The notes: a model not told the origin generated them from the letters alone. Counted from the stretch's first letter, positions 43,028-53,466 are shown. The stretch is DNA of 64,000 nucleotides from DASZQY01 sp035548515 (GCA_035548515.1 DASZSW010000046.1:1-64000); one strand, 5' to 3'. A program made the numbers and translations.

Positions 43028-44668
43028 TTGGTTTCGGCTGCCGATACCCACGAAGTCTTCAACCAAACCCCGCCTTTCGCTGGCCTCAACCTGTTCACTT
43101 CCGACCCCGCGCTGGGCGCGTTGGTGGAAGGCTTGCCGCAGGTGGTCGTCGACCAGCTGGTCGAGCACGGCGCGCAATGGGGAACGCCTGAGACCTTCGA
43201 GCTCGGGCGTATCGCCAACGTCGCGACGCCGACGCTCCGTAGTTTCGATGCGAGCGGGACGCGCATCGACAGCCTCGAGTTTCATCCCGCCTATCACGCG
43301 CTGATGCGGCGGAGCGTCGCCGCTGGCATCCAGTGTTCGGTCTGGGACGCCTCGGGCGAGGAGGCGAGCGTGCGCGCGGTCTCGCGCGCGGCGCGCATGT
43401 ACATCAGCGCGGCGGTGGAGACGGGCCACCTCGTACCGCTCGCCATGACCAACGCCGCGGTCGCGGCCTTGGCGCACACGCCCAATCTTGCGGACGTGTG
43501 GCTACCGCGCATCCGTACGCGTCGCTACGACAGCGCGCAGCGACCGCTGACGGCGAAGGCAGCCGCGCTGGTCAGTCTTGGCTTCACGGAGAAGCAGGGC
43601 GGCAGCGACCTCTCCTCGATCACCAGCGCAGCGGTTGAATCGAGCGACGGCATGTGGCGCGTAACCGGGCACAAGTGGTTTCTTTCGGCCCCGGCAAGTG
43701 ACGCCTACCTCGTGCTGGCGCAGACGGTGGAGGGGCTTACCTGCTTCCTCGTGCCGCGCTACCTGAACGATGGGACGCTGAACGGCATCCGCCTCATGCG
43801 GCTGAAGGATGCGATGGGCCAGCGGTCCAATGCCATCGGCGAGATCGAACTCGATCATGCTGCGGCGTGGCTGGTTGGCGAATTCGGCGGGGCCGCCGCG
43901 ACGATCGTCGATCTGCAGGCCCTGATGCGCCTCGACGCGGCGGTGGCGGCCGCCGGCATGATGCGTCTGGCGCTGGCGGAGTCGGTTCATCACTGCCGTC
44001 ATCGGAAGGCCGCCGGGCAATCGCTGATCGACCAGCCGCTGATGACGCGCGTGCTCGCCGATATGGCGCTCGACACCGTCGCGGCCGCGGCGCTGGCGTT
44101 CCGGCTGGCGGAATCCTACGACCGGGCGGGCGACGATCCGGCCGAGGCGGCCTTCGCGCGGCTGATGACGCCGGCGGTGAAGTATTGGGTCACCAAGGTT
44201 GCCCCTACCATGATCGGCGAGGCGATGGAGGCTCTCGGCGGCAACGCCTACGTCGAGGACAGTCACTTGCCGCGGCTCTATCGCGACGCGCCTGCGCAAT
44301 CGATGAGCGAGGGCACCGGCAACGTGATGGCGCTCGAGGTGATGCGCGTTCTGCGGAAATCGTCCGAGCCTCTGGAGTCGGTGCTGGCCAACGTCGAGGA
44401 CGCGCTCGGCAATACGGCGAAGTCTACGCTCAACGTGCTCCGCGCTGCGACGGCAGTGGCGCTCGCCGACGAGGGCTCAGCGCGCATCCTCACCGAGCAA
44501 CTGGCGATGACGGTGGCGGCAGCTGCGCTCCGGCGCCGGTTTCCGTCGGTAGTCGCGGATGCTTTCCTCGAGACGCGCCTCGGCAAGCCCTGGCGTGCGA
44601 CCTATGGGATGCTCGACTCGCGCTTCGATGCGCGCGCGTTCGTCAATTACCTCTGCCCGGCCGACTGA
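43028..44668 (+). CDS. AidB-like acyl-CoA dehydrogenase family protein
   Basis: The 546-residue flavoprotein (E. coli AidB is about 540) contains LGFTEKQGGSDLSSITSAA, GHKWFLSAPASDAYLVLAQ, CFLVPRYLNDGTLNGI and RLKDAMGQRSNAIGEIELDHA, all AidB hallmarks. A C-terminal extension lies beyond the acyl-CoA dehydrogenase core. AidB is induced by alkylation stress and binds DNA; its catalytic role is uncertain. A TTG at 43028 with GGGAGGAG just upstream is the likely start. The 3' end overlaps ruvX by 22 bp. Confidence 0.9.
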   Translation: MVSAADTHEVFNQTPPFAGLNLFTSDPALGALVEGLPQVVVDQLVEHGAQWGTPETFELGRIANVATPTLRSFDASGTRIDSLEFHPAYHALMRRSVAAGIQCSVWDASGEEASVRAVSRAARMYISAAVETGHLVPLAMTNAAVAALAHTPNLADVWLPRIRTRRYDSAQRPLTAKAAALVSLGFTEKQGGSDLSSITSAAVESSDGMWRVTGHKWFLSAPASDAYLVLAQTVEGLTCFLVPRYLNDGTLNGIRLMRLKDAMGQRSNAIGEIELDHAAAWLVGEFGGAAATIVDLQALMRLDAAVAAAGMMRLALAESVHHCRHRKAAGQSLIDQPLMTRVLADMALDTVAAAALAFRLAESYDRAGDDPAEAAFARLMTPAVKYWVTKVAPTMIGEAMEALGGNAYVEDSHLPRLYRDAPAQSMSEGTGNVMALEVMRVLRKSSEPLESVLANVEDALGNTAKSTLNVLRAATAVALADEGSARILTEQLAMTVAAAALRRRFPSVVADAFLETRLGKPWRATYGMLDSRFDARAFVNYLCPAD

Positions 44669-45147
44669 ACCTGACGCAGACGATCCAGCGCGCCTTGCAG
44701 GATGAATGCTGCCGCCATCTTGTCGACCAGCGCATCCCGACGCCTGCGGCTCGCGTCGGCGTCGAGCAGCGTGCGGGTGACGGCTGCGGTCGAGAGGCGT
44801 TCGTCCCACAGCAGCACGGGCAGGGGGCTCAGCGGCGCCAGGCTGCGCACGAAAGCCCGCGTCGCCTGCACGCGCGGACCTTCGCTGCCGTCCATGTTGA
44901 GCGGCAGGCCGAGGACCAGCCCCGCGACCTGATGCTCGGCGGCGGCGGCGAGCATATCCTTCGCGTCAGCGGTGAACTTCGTGCGTGGGATCGTCCTCAG
45001 CGGTGACGCGATCTGTCGGCCGATGTCGGAGATCGCGAGGCCGATCGTCTTCGTCCCAAGGTCGAGGCCGAGCAGCGCGCCCTTGGGCGGCAACAGGCCG
45101 GCAAATTCGTCGGGCGTCAGGTCGGGCAGCTTTTTCGCGGGCGGCAT
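44647..45147 (-). CDS. ruvX: Holliday junction resolvase-like YqgF (RuvX)
   Basis: The 166-residue protein has the RNase H-like start GALLGLDLGTKTIGLAISD. VLGLPLNMDGSEGPRVQ and LLWDERLSTAAVTRTLLD follow, the three conserved blocks of YqgF. It acts in 16S rRNA 5'-end maturation and was proposed as a Holliday junction resolvase. ATG at 45147 (MPPAKKLPD) is chosen; the upstream extension overlaps the divergent hydrolase gene. Confidence 0.94.
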   Translation of the reverse strand: MPPAKKLPDLTPDEFAGLLPPKGALLGLDLGTKTIGLAISDIGRQIASPLRTIPRTKFTADAKDMLAAAAEHQVAGLVLGLPLNMDGSEGPRVQATRAFVRSLAPLSPLPVLLWDERLSTAAVTRTLLDADASRRRRDALVDKMAAAFILQGALDRLRQVQSAGQR

Positions 45148-45196
45148 TGCCCTACTATCCCGGAAAAGACCGCAAGACCAACAGGGGACCGCTTCG

Positions 45197-45883
45197 ATGA
45201 AACTGACCTGGTACGGCCATTCCGCATTCCGCGTTGAGTACGCCGGCGCGGTGATCCTGCTCGATCCGTTCATCGCCAACCCAACCTACAAAGGCGACCC
45301 GAAGGCGGCCTATCAGGGCGCGACGCATGTGCTGCTGACGCACGGTCACGGCGACCACACCGGCTCGGCCGTGGAGATTTGCAAGGCGACGGATGCGGTG
45401 CTGGTCGCCAACCCGGAGGTCTGTGGCTACCTGGGCAAGCACGGCGTCGAGAAGATGTCCCCGATAAATCACGGTGGTGAGCTGCATCTCGGCGGCTTCA
45501 CCGCGGGCTATGTGCCTGCGTGGCATTCGTCGGCTGCCGACGATGGCACATACCTCGGCAACCCCGGTGGCTTCGTTCTGATGGCGCCCGGCGAGAAGAC
45601 AGTGCTTGCGATGGGCGACACGGGCATCTTCGATGGCATGAAGCTGATCGGCGAAATCTATCAGCCGAAGGTCGGACTGGTGCCAATCGGCGATCGTTTC
45701 ACCATGGGTGCGCGGTTGGCGGCGCTCGCCTGTAACCGGTTCTTCGATTTCGAGACGGTGGTGCCCTGCCACTACGGGACGTTTGGTCTGCTCGACCAGA
45801 CGCCGGACAAATTCATTGCCGAAATGAAAGGCGCGACGGCAAAGGTGGTGGTGCCAGAGCGGGGAGCGGCGGTGGAGCTGTAA
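45197..45883 (+). CDS. UPF0173 metal-dependent hydrolase (metallo-beta-lactamase fold)
   Basis: The 228-residue protein begins MKLTWYGHSAFRVEYAGAVI. It has the metallo-beta-lactamase metal motif LLTHGHGDHTGSAVEI, a later VLAMGDTGIFDGM and CHYGTFGLLDQ. These match UPF0173 (YtkL-type) hydrolases of unknown substrate. Length and start agree with the family. It diverges from ruvX by 49 bp. Confidence 0.94.
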   Translation: MKLTWYGHSAFRVEYAGAVILLDPFIANPTYKGDPKAAYQGATHVLLTHGHGDHTGSAVEICKATDAVLVANPEVCGYLGKHGVEKMSPINHGGELHLGGFTAGYVPAWHSSAADDGTYLGNPGGFVLMAPGEKTVLAMGDTGIFDGMKLIGEIYQPKVGLVPIGDRFTMGARLAALACNRFFDFETVVPCHYGTFGLLDQTPDKFIAEMKGATAKVVVPERGAAVEL

Positions 45884-45902
45884 GGACTAGGGAATGGGGG
45901 TA

Positions 45903-45938
45903 GGGATTAGTCTTCCCTGATCCCCAGTACCTAATCCC
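45903..45938. terminator. Possible weak terminator between convergent UPF0173 and sciP genes
   Basis: GGGATTAG (45903-45910) is complementary to CTAATCCC (45931-45938) across a 20-base loop. The only flanking pyrimidine run is CCCCTTA, so termination would be inefficient; the placement between two convergent stops is the main argument. Confidence 0.35.
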
Positions 45939-45939
45939 C

Positions 45940-46215
45940 TTACTGCCGATACTGCTGGATGCGGGTAGTGCGCAGCCCGGCGAGGCCGTGGGCGTCGATC
46001 GACTGCTGCCAGGAGAGAAACTCCTCAACAGTCAGCGTGTAGCGGGCGCAGGCTTCCTCAAGGCTCAAAAGGCCACCACGCACCGCGGCAACCACTTCGG
46101 CCTTGCGGCGGATGACCCAACGCTTGGTGTTGCGCGGCGGAAGATCGGCAATAGTGAGGGGACTGCCATCGGGGCCGATGACATACTTCACGCGCGCACG
46201 GATCTGATCGGTCAT
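45940..46215 (-). CDS. sciP: CtrA inhibitor SciP (DUF1153)
   Basis: The 91-residue protein contains RYVIGPDG-like KYVIGPDGSPLTIADLPP and TKRWVIRRKAEVVAAVRGGL. A helix-turn-helix SLEEACARYTLTVEEFLSWQ and the ending HGLAGLRTTRIQQYRQ complete it, nearly the Caulobacter SciP sequence as I remember it. SciP binds CtrA or its target DNA and blocks activation in early G1. ATG at 46215 gives the family length. A CtrA-box-like site lies 54 bp upstream, consistent with sciP being part of the CtrA regulon. Confidence 0.93.
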   Translation of the reverse strand: MTDQIRARVKYVIGPDGSPLTIADLPPRNTKRWVIRRKAEVVAAVRGGLLSLEEACARYTLTVEEFLSWQQSIDAHGLAGLRTTRIQQYRQ

Positions 46216-46268
46216 TCGACTCTCGTACAAAACCTGACCTGACAAGCCGCCACCGTACCCCTCACGCC

Positions 46269-46283
46269 TTAAAAATCGGCTAA
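46269..46283 (-). promoter_or_regulatory. CtrA-box-like site upstream of sciP
   Basis: TTAA-AAATCGG-CTAA has the TTAA-N7-TTAA spacing with one mismatch, the same variant (TTAA-N7-CTAA) found upstream of ctrA at 28334-28348. It is 54 bp from the sciP start. A GANTC site lies at 46351-46355 in the same divergent region. Confidence 0.5.
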
Positions 46284-46357
46284 ACGCAGGCAAACAAAAC
46301 CCTAAGATTTCCGCCCGATTTCTTTGGATTTTCCAGCATTTCCAAGGTCCGATTCAC

Positions 46358-46386
46358 CTTGAAGGCGGCCGCGCGGCCTCTATAGT
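46358..46386 (+). promoter_or_regulatory. Candidate sigma-70 promoter for mnmA
   Basis: CTTGAA (46358-46363) and TATAGT (46381-46386) are separated by 17 bp. The -10 is 38 bp upstream of the mnmA ATG, giving a short leader. The sequence agrees with common alphaproteobacterial housekeeping promoters. Confidence 0.6.
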
Positions 46387-46424
46387 CACCGCCAATCAGT
46401 CAAGGGGCGGTCAAAGCCGCAGCG

Positions 46425-47618
46425 ATGCTTCCAGACCTCGATCTTTCCGGCGACCGCAAGTCCACGCGGGTCGTCGTCGCCATGTCCGGCGGCGTGGATT
46501 CCTCCGTCGTCGCGGGCCTTTTGGCGCGCGCCGGATATGACGTCGTCGGCGTCACGCTGCAGCTTTACGATCACGGCGAGGCAACGCACCGGAAGGGCGC
46601 CTGCTGCGCCGGACAGGACGTGCAGGACGCGCGCCGCGTTGCCGAGACACTCGGCATCCCGCACTACGTGCTCGATTACGAGACGCGTTTCCGCGAAACG
46701 GTGATCGAGGATTTCGCCGCGAGCTACATCGCGGGCGAGACGCCGGTGCCGTGCGTGGCCTGCAACCAGACGGTAAAGTTCTCCGATCTTCTCGGCACCG
46801 CGAAGCAACTCGGCGCACAGGCGCTGGCCACCGGCCACTACGTGATGTCGAAGGCGGCGGGCAATCATCGCGCGCTCTTCCGCCCGGTCGATGTCGAGCG
46901 CGACCAGAGCTACTTCCTGTTCGCGACGACGCAGCCGCAGCTCGACTTCGTGCGCTTCCCGCTGGGCACCATGACCAAGGCGGAGGTGCGTGCGGCGGCG
47001 CGCGAGTTCGGCCTATCGGTTGCCGACAAGCACGATAGCCAGGACATCTGCTTCGTGCCCAACGGCAAGTACACCGACGTGATCGAGCGGTTGCGGCCCG
47101 ATGCTGCCGCAGCCGGCGACATCGTGCACATCGATGGCCGCGTGCTCGGCCGCCACAACGGCATCATCCACTACACGATCGGCCAGCGCCGCGGCATCGG
47201 GGTCGCTGTCGGCGAGCCGCTCTACGTCGTGCATCTCGATCCGGCCGGGAAGCGCGTCATCGTCGGCCCGCGCGAGGCGCTCGCCACGCGCCGGCTGCAC
47301 CTTCGTGGCGTCAACTGGCTGGGCGAGGGGACGCTCGCCGAGGTCCCCACCGAGGGCATGGACGTATACGCCCGCGTCCGCTCGACCCGCGCGCCGCTGC
47401 CGGCACGTCTCATCAACGGCGATGGCGCGATCGCGGTCGATCTCGGCGACGGCGAATCCGGTGTCGCTCCGGGCCAGGCCTGCGTACTTTACGACGGCGA
47501 CGGGCCGGGCGCGCGCGTGCTGGGCGGTGGCTTCATCGAGAAGGCCGAGCATGCCGCTGACGCCGAGACGGCGCTCCGCCGGTTGATCGCGCGGCCGGCG
47601 GTCGAGGCGGTGGCCTAG
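46425..47618 (+). CDS. mnmA: tRNA 2-thiouridine(34) synthase MnmA
   Basis: The 397-residue enzyme has the PP-loop VVVAMSGGVDSSVVAGLLA. The catalytic cysteines lie in PCVACNQTVKFSDLL and SQDICFVPNGKYTDV, and the GRHNGIIHYTIGQRRGIGV segment is conserved. It thiolates U34 of tRNAs for Glu, Gln and Lys using persulfide sulfur and ATP. It stands alone behind its own promoter, divergent from sciP. Confidence 0.97.
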   Translation: MLPDLDLSGDRKSTRVVVAMSGGVDSSVVAGLLARAGYDVVGVTLQLYDHGEATHRKGACCAGQDVQDARRVAETLGIPHYVLDYETRFRETVIEDFAASYIAGETPVPCVACNQTVKFSDLLGTAKQLGAQALATGHYVMSKAAGNHRALFRPVDVERDQSYFLFATTQPQLDFVRFPLGTMTKAEVRAAAREFGLSVADKHDSQDICFVPNGKYTDVIERLRPDAAAAGDIVHIDGRVLGRHNGIIHYTIGQRRGIGVAVGEPLYVVHLDPAGKRVIVGPREALATRRLHLRGVNWLGEGTLAEVPTEGMDVYARVRSTRAPLPARLINGDGAIAVDLGDGESGVAPGQACVLYDGDGPGARVLGGGFIEKAEHAADAETALRRLIARPAVEAVA

Positions 47619-47672
47619 GCCCTTCCCACTTCACGAGCAGTCGCTATACCTTCCGCCACCTTCGGAGGGCAC

Positions 47673-48572
47673 ATGGCGGCGCGGTTGTTTCTTGGCATTG
47701 ATGGCGGCGGCAGCAAGAGCCGCGCGCGCGTCTGCGACGACGGCGGCGCCGTTCTCGGCGAAGCGACTGCGGGCCCCGGCAACGCGCGGCTCGGCGACCT
47801 TGCCTACACCGAGATCATGAAGGCCTCGCGTGGCGCGCTTGCGGCGGCCGGCCTGAAGGAAGCCGATTTCGCGCGCATCCACGCCGGCTTTGGCCTTGCG
47901 GGCGTGCAGCAGGACGAGGACCGCGACCAGATCCGCAACCGGCCCTATCCCTTCGCATCGCTGATCATCGATACCGACGCGTACACGGCGTACATGGGCG
48001 CCTACGACGGCGCCGATGGCGCGATCCTGATCCTCGGCACCGGCTCGGGCGGCCTTGCCGTCGTCAACGGAAAGCGGCTGAACGTCGGCGGATGGGGCAA
48101 CGACATCGCCGACGAAGGCAGCGGCATGCTGCTGGGGCGGCAGGCCATCCGGAAATCGCTGTGGGCGCTGGAAGGGATGGCGCCGCTCACGCCGCTTGCC
48201 GACTCCATCCTCAACGAATTCGATCGCAACCCGCCGAAGGCCGTGATGTGGGCGGGGCGAGCGATCCCCGGCGACTACGCCAGGTTCGCTCCGCGCGTCT
48301 TTGAGTTTGCCAAGAAAGGCGACGAACTCGCGGTCGGTCTGGTCGAAGAAGGCGCAGCCGGAGCGACGATGCTCATCCGCCGGCTGCTGGAGCTTGGCGC
48401 GCCGACCGTTGCGATGATCGGCGGCCTCTTTCCGGCGCTCTACCCGTGGCTGGCGCCGGAGATCCAGGCGAAGCTGGTGAAGCCCGCGGGCGATCCGATT
48501 ACCGGCGCCATCCGCATGGCGGAGCGGTCGCTGCGCGGTATCGGTACCGGCCGGCCCCCGCCTCAGCCGTAG
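47673..48572 (+). CDS. BadF/BadG/BcrA/BcrD-type ATPase, N-acetylglucosamine kinase-like
   Basis: The 299-residue protein shows the ASKHA ATPase phosphate-1 motif LFLGIDGGGSKSRARVCDDG. ILILGTGSGGLAVVNG and GWGNDIADEGSGMLLGRQA follow, as in GlcNAc kinases of this family. It probably phosphorylates an amino sugar from cell-wall turnover; glmM nearby would fit amino-sugar metabolism, though the link is inference. It overlaps the convergent sulfotransferase gene by 10 bp. Confidence 0.9.
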   Translation: MAARLFLGIDGGGSKSRARVCDDGGAVLGEATAGPGNARLGDLAYTEIMKASRGALAAAGLKEADFARIHAGFGLAGVQQDEDRDQIRNRPYPFASLIIDTDAYTAYMGAYDGADGAILILGTGSGGLAVVNGKRLNVGGWGNDIADEGSGMLLGRQAIRKSLWALEGMAPLTPLADSILNEFDRNPPKAVMWAGRAIPGDYARFAPRVFEFAKKGDELAVGLVEEGAAGATMLIRRLLELGAPTVAMIGGLFPALYPWLAPEIQAKLVKPAGDPITGAIRMAERSLRGIGTGRPPPQP

Positions 48573-49426
48573 CCGAATTGTGACATCACGGCGCTGTGGG
48601 CGCGTAGCACCCGTTCGGCCTGCTCTTCGGTGAGCTTGTCGCGCCAGCTGCCCGCCTTGCCGGAGACGAAGAAACGTTCGGCGCGGGCGGAGCGCTCGCG
48701 GAACTCGCCCTTATCCTCGAGCTGCTTCAGCTTGTCGAACGAAGAGAGTTCGATCGCCTCGGCGAGCTGGTCTTCCGTCGGTTCCTGTTTCAGGTGCGCC
48801 GCGATGCGGCCGAAGATTTCGGTCGGCTGATCAAGCATGTCTTCGTAGCGCACGACCAGCACGCTCGGATTGGGCGTCTGTGTCCAGCTTTCGACGTGCT
48901 CGCTCCACGTCCCCCAGATTTCGAACGCCGTTTCGGCGTTGTTGTTGGTTGCGAATGCGGGAGTGGCCATCACCTCGATCGCCTGGTCGATGGACGTGCC
49001 GAGGTGTTTGGCGAGGGAAGGGGCCACGTCGCGCGGATCGCGCACGATGTAGATCGCGCCCGCCGAGGCGCCGAAGTTTATCGTCGGCATGCCGCCGACT
49101 TCGCCGAGCAGATTGTGTGTCTTCATCATCGCCACGTTCGGCATGCGCTCGGCGACGGTGAGCTGAACCATCGAGCGCACGCCCATCACCTCCAGGCGCG
49201 AGGCGGCGGCGAGCGGCTTTCCGAGGAACTGCTGGAAGAGGCCGAACAGCTTCGCCTCATAGCCGGAAGCGCGATCGAGCTTGTTCAGCTCGTCATCCTC
49301 GCGCGGAATGCCCGCCCCTATGCGCACCAGATGGTAAAGGAATGCGCGCAGCCACGTGTTGCCCGACTTCGGGTAGGACGCGAGCCACACGATGCCGCGC
49401 GGATTTTCCGAATCCGTATTGATCAT
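48563..49426 (-). CDS. Sulfotransferase domain protein
   Basis: The 287-residue protein has the 5'-phosphosulfate-binding loop IVWLASYPKSGNTWLRAFL near the N-terminus. The 3'-phosphate-binding segment IYIVRDPRDVAPSLAKHLG follows, both typical of PAPS-dependent cytosolic sulfotransferases. A later VLVVRYEDMLDQP is also conserved. The acceptor is unknown; lipids, polysaccharides or small metabolites are possible. ATG at 49426 is preferred over TTG at 49438. It follows glmM on the same strand after 79 bp. Confidence 0.9.
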   Translation of the reverse strand: MINTDSENPRGIVWLASYPKSGNTWLRAFLYHLVRIGAGIPREDDELNKLDRASGYEAKLFGLFQQFLGKPLAAASRLEVMGVRSMVQLTVAERMPNVAMMKTHNLLGEVGGMPTINFGASAGAIYIVRDPRDVAPSLAKHLGTSIDQAIEVMATPAFATNNNAETAFEIWGTWSEHVESWTQTPNPSVLVVRYEDMLDQPTEIFGRIAAHLKQEPTEDQLAEAIELSSFDKLKQLEDKGEFRERSARAERFFVSGKAGSWRDKLTEEQAERVLRAHSAVMSQFGYG

Positions 49427-49505
49427 TCCAGTCCCCAACTGACGCGCCGCGCGCGGACCATAGCGGAAAATCGGGCTTGTCGCGCTGTCCCGAATGGCGG
49501 GCCGG

Positions 49506-50855
<1,350 letters not shown>

Positions 50856-50986
50856 AACCGCCTCAACCCCCCGAATCGACTGGCCTTTTCATAGCGCGAA
50901 GCGAAGGCGAGGGGAGGTGAAAAATGACGACTGGCGGAGACGGTCCGTGAGGCAGCGTTAACGCGCGGGGTCTGGTGAAAGCTGGG

Positions 50987-51853
50987 CTAGCCCTTGCCGG
51001 AGTTGCCGTTCCCGTTGCCGTTTCCGCTGCCGCCGTTGCCATTTCCGTTGCCGGAATTGCCGTTCCCGTTGTTTCCGTTGTTGTTGCCCGGGCCGCTGTT
51101 GTCGTTGTTACCGCTGTTGCCGTTGCCGCCGGCGTTGTTATTGCCCGGCCCGCTGTTGCCATTGCCGTTGCCGGAATTGTCGTTGCCCGACGAGCCGGCG
51201 GCGGCGTTGTCGTCTTTGCCCCTCGCCTTGCCGCTGTTGCCAGTGGTGCCATCGGTGGCGATCGGCGTCTGCTGGGTGTCAGGCTCCTCGGCTGAAGCGG
51301 TGTCGACAGTGCCGGTCAGCACGATCGACGGCGACGACGGGGAGATGGTGGCGGTCTGGCCGGCCTTGACGTCGACCGTCGCGCCGGTCGTGGTCTGCGT
51401 GACGCCGACGAGGCCGCGAGTCACCTTCACCGCAGATGCGCCGTTGCCGACGCGCACGATGAAGCGCGTGCCTTTCACCACGACCGCCATGAACGGCGTC
51501 GTCACCGAGAAATGCTGATAGGGCCGGTGGTCCACGTCGAACTCGGCGGAGCCCTGCTGCTCGACGGCGCGCGACAAGCCGGTGGCATTGTCGCGCGGCA
51601 GCTGCAGCACTGAACCGGGGTTGACGATGATCGTTGTGCCGTCGCGCTGCACCATCAGCCGGCCGTTGGCGCCGGTCGTGATCGTGGCGCCAGCAGGGAC
51701 GGTCGCATCTTCCGCCAGCGATATCGCAATGGGCCCAGCACCATTGCTGATGGAGACGCTGCCGCTCGCCTTCACGATGGTCCAGTCGGCGGCGCCGGCG
51801 CTGGAGGCGCCGAGCAGCATCATCGCAAGAAACAGGCGTCCCACGCGCAGCAT
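50987..51853 (-). CDS. Secreted FecR-domain protein with Gly/Asn-rich C-terminal tail
   Basis: The 288-residue protein has a signal peptide (MLRVGRLFLAMMLLGASSAGA). A FecR-like domain follows (VPAGATITTGANGRLMVQRDGTTIIVNPGS, then FSVTTPFMAVVVKGTRFIVR). About the last 80 residues are almost only Gly, Asn and Ser (NSGPGNNNAGGNGNSGNNDN and similar). FecR domains often read extracytoplasmic signals, but no sigma factor or TonB receptor gene is adjacent, so this is probably a stand-alone surface or periplasmic protein. GGAG five bases before ATG 51853 fixes the start. Confidence 0.88.
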   Translation of the reverse strand: MLRVGRLFLAMMLLGASSAGAADWTIVKASGSVSISNGAGPIAISLAEDATVPAGATITTGANGRLMVQRDGTTIIVNPGSVLQLPRDNATGLSRAVEQQGSAEFDVDHRPYQHFSVTTPFMAVVVKGTRFIVRVGNGASAVKVTRGLVGVTQTTTGATVDVKAGQTATISPSSPSIVLTGTVDTASAEEPDTQQTPIATDGTTGNSGKARGKDDNAAAGSSGNDNSGNGNGNSGPGNNNAGGNGNSGNNDNSGPGNNNGNNGNGNSGNGNGNGGSGNGNGNGNSGKG

Positions 51854-52070
51854 GTCAGCTCCGGCATCAGAGGCTCCCCTGCGTTTTTTACGCGAGGACA
51901 TCCTCCAAAACCGGAAAGAACTTGCGGAAAATTTTATGGGATACGGCCGGTTTGCCGAAGGTGCTCAGTACGATGGCGGACGAAGGCGGCGCATTGGCTC
52001 GAAGTTGCGGCGTACTTCACCCGCAAAAAGGAGTGGTTGCCGGACGGGTTTTGCGACTGCGGTGAGGAGG

Positions 52071-52147
52071 TGGTAGCGGAGCCCGGATTTGAACCGGGGA
52101 CCTCCGGATTATGATTCCGCTGCTCTAACCAGCTGAGCTACTCCGCC
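52071..52147 (-). tRNA. tRNA-Met (anticodon CAT), CCA encoded
   Basis: On the minus strand GGCGGAG (52147-52141) pairs with CTCCGCT (52081-52075, one G-T pair), followed by A and encoded CCA. The anticodon loop ATCATAA gives CAT. The T arm CCCGG-TTCAAAT-CCGGG is perfect. The body resembles elongator tRNA-Met rather than the initiator; tRNA-Ile2 (modified CAT) is a less likely alternative. The top of the anticodon stem shows a G-G mismatch. Confidence 0.93.
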
Positions 52148-52269
52148 CCGTGAGGTGGATGGATATAAGGAACGCGCCGGAAGGGTGTCAAGCAAACGCG
52201 GGCGTCGCTGTCCGGTTGGCCGCAGCGGCTTCTGTTCGTCGGGCAAGGGGATGGGCTATCTTGCCGGCC

Positions 52270-53466
52270 ATGGCGCAAGATTCCACACGCAAGCCGCAGT
52301 TCGTTTGGGCCGATCCGCTGCTTTTTGATGATCAGCTCGGCGAGGAAGAGCGGCTGATCCGGGACGCCGCGCGTGACTACGCGCAGGGGAGCCTGGCGCC
52401 CCGTGCTCTTTCCGCCTTCCGCGAGGAAAGATTCGACCGCGAGATACTTGCCGAGCTTGGTGCCCAGGGGTTCCTTGGCGCGACGCTGCCGGAGGCGGTT
52501 GGCGGCGCCGGCGCCTCATACGTCGCCTACGGGCTGATCAATCGCGAGATCGAGCGGGTGGATTCGGGCTACCGCTCGGCGATGAGCGTGCAGTCGTCCT
52601 TGGTCATCCATCCGATCCACGCTTACGGCGGCGAGGCGCAGCAGCGCAAATATCTGCCGGGCCTGATCAGCGGCAACAAGGTCGGTTGCTTCGGCCTGAC
52701 CGAACCGGACCATGGCTCCGATCCGGGATCGATGGTGACGCGCGCCACGCGAATCGACGGCGGCTACCGTCTCAACGGCGCGAAGACGTGGATCACGAAT
52801 GCGCCGATCGCCGATGTGCTGGTGGTGTGGGCGAAGTCGTCGGAGCACGGCGATGCGATCCGCGGTTTCATCCTCGAGCGCGGGATGAAGGGGCTGAGCA
52901 CACCGAAGATCGACGGCAAGGTCTCGCTGCGCACCTCGATCACCGGCGAGATCGTGATGGAAAATGTCGACGTGAGCGAAGAGCAGATACTGCCGCATGC
53001 GTCCGGTCTTGGCGGCCCGTTCGGTTGTCTCCATCGGGCGCGCTATGGCATCGCCTGGGGGGCGCTCGGAGCGGCGGAGGATTGCTGGCAGCGAGCACGC
53101 GAGTACACGCTGGCGCGAAAGCAGTTCGGCCGGCCGCTCGCAGCGACGCAGTTGATCCAGAAGAAGCTCGCCGACATGCAGACGGAGATCGCGCTGGGGC
53201 TGCAGGCGGTGTTGCGCGTTGGCCGTCTGTTCGACGAAGGCCGGGCGACGCCGGAGATGGTGAGCCTCATCAAGCGCAACAGTGCGGGCAAGGCGCTGGA
53301 GATCGCGCGCACCGCGCGGGACATGCACGGCGGCAACGGCGTGGCCGATGCCTTCCATGTCATTCGTCACATGGTCAACCTTGAGGCCGTCAATACTTAC
53401 GAGGGCACCCACGACATCCATGCGCTGATCCTGGGGCGCGCACAGACCGGTATTCCCGCGTTCTGA
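52270..53466 (+). CDS. gcdH: Glutaryl-CoA dehydrogenase
   Basis: The 398-residue acyl-CoA dehydrogenase has the GCDH-specific FVWADPLLFDDQLGEEERLI. RVDSGYRSAMSVQSSLVIHP, CFGLTEPDHGSDPGSM and the catalytic Glu region VNLEAVNTYEGTHDIHAL follow. It oxidises and decarboxylates glutaryl-CoA to crotonyl-CoA in lysine and aromatic breakdown, passing electrons to ETF (etfBA at the window start). ATG at 52270 is the family start. A class III CoA-transferase gene 0.6 kb downstream could supply glutaryl-CoA. Confidence 0.95.
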   Translation: MAQDSTRKPQFVWADPLLFDDQLGEEERLIRDAARDYAQGSLAPRALSAFREERFDREILAELGAQGFLGATLPEAVGGAGASYVAYGLINREIERVDSGYRSAMSVQSSLVIHPIHAYGGEAQQRKYLPGLISGNKVGCFGLTEPDHGSDPGSMVTRATRIDGGYRLNGAKTWITNAPIADVLVVWAKSSEHGDAIRGFILERGMKGLSTPKIDGKVSLRTSITGEIVMENVDVSEEQILPHASGLGGPFGCLHRARYGIAWGALGAAEDCWQRAREYTLARKQFGRPLAATQLIQKKLADMQTEIALGLQAVLRVGRLFDEGRATPEMVSLIKRNSAGKALEIARTARDMHGGNGVADAFHVIRHMVNLEAVNTYEGTHDIHALILGRAQTGIPAF

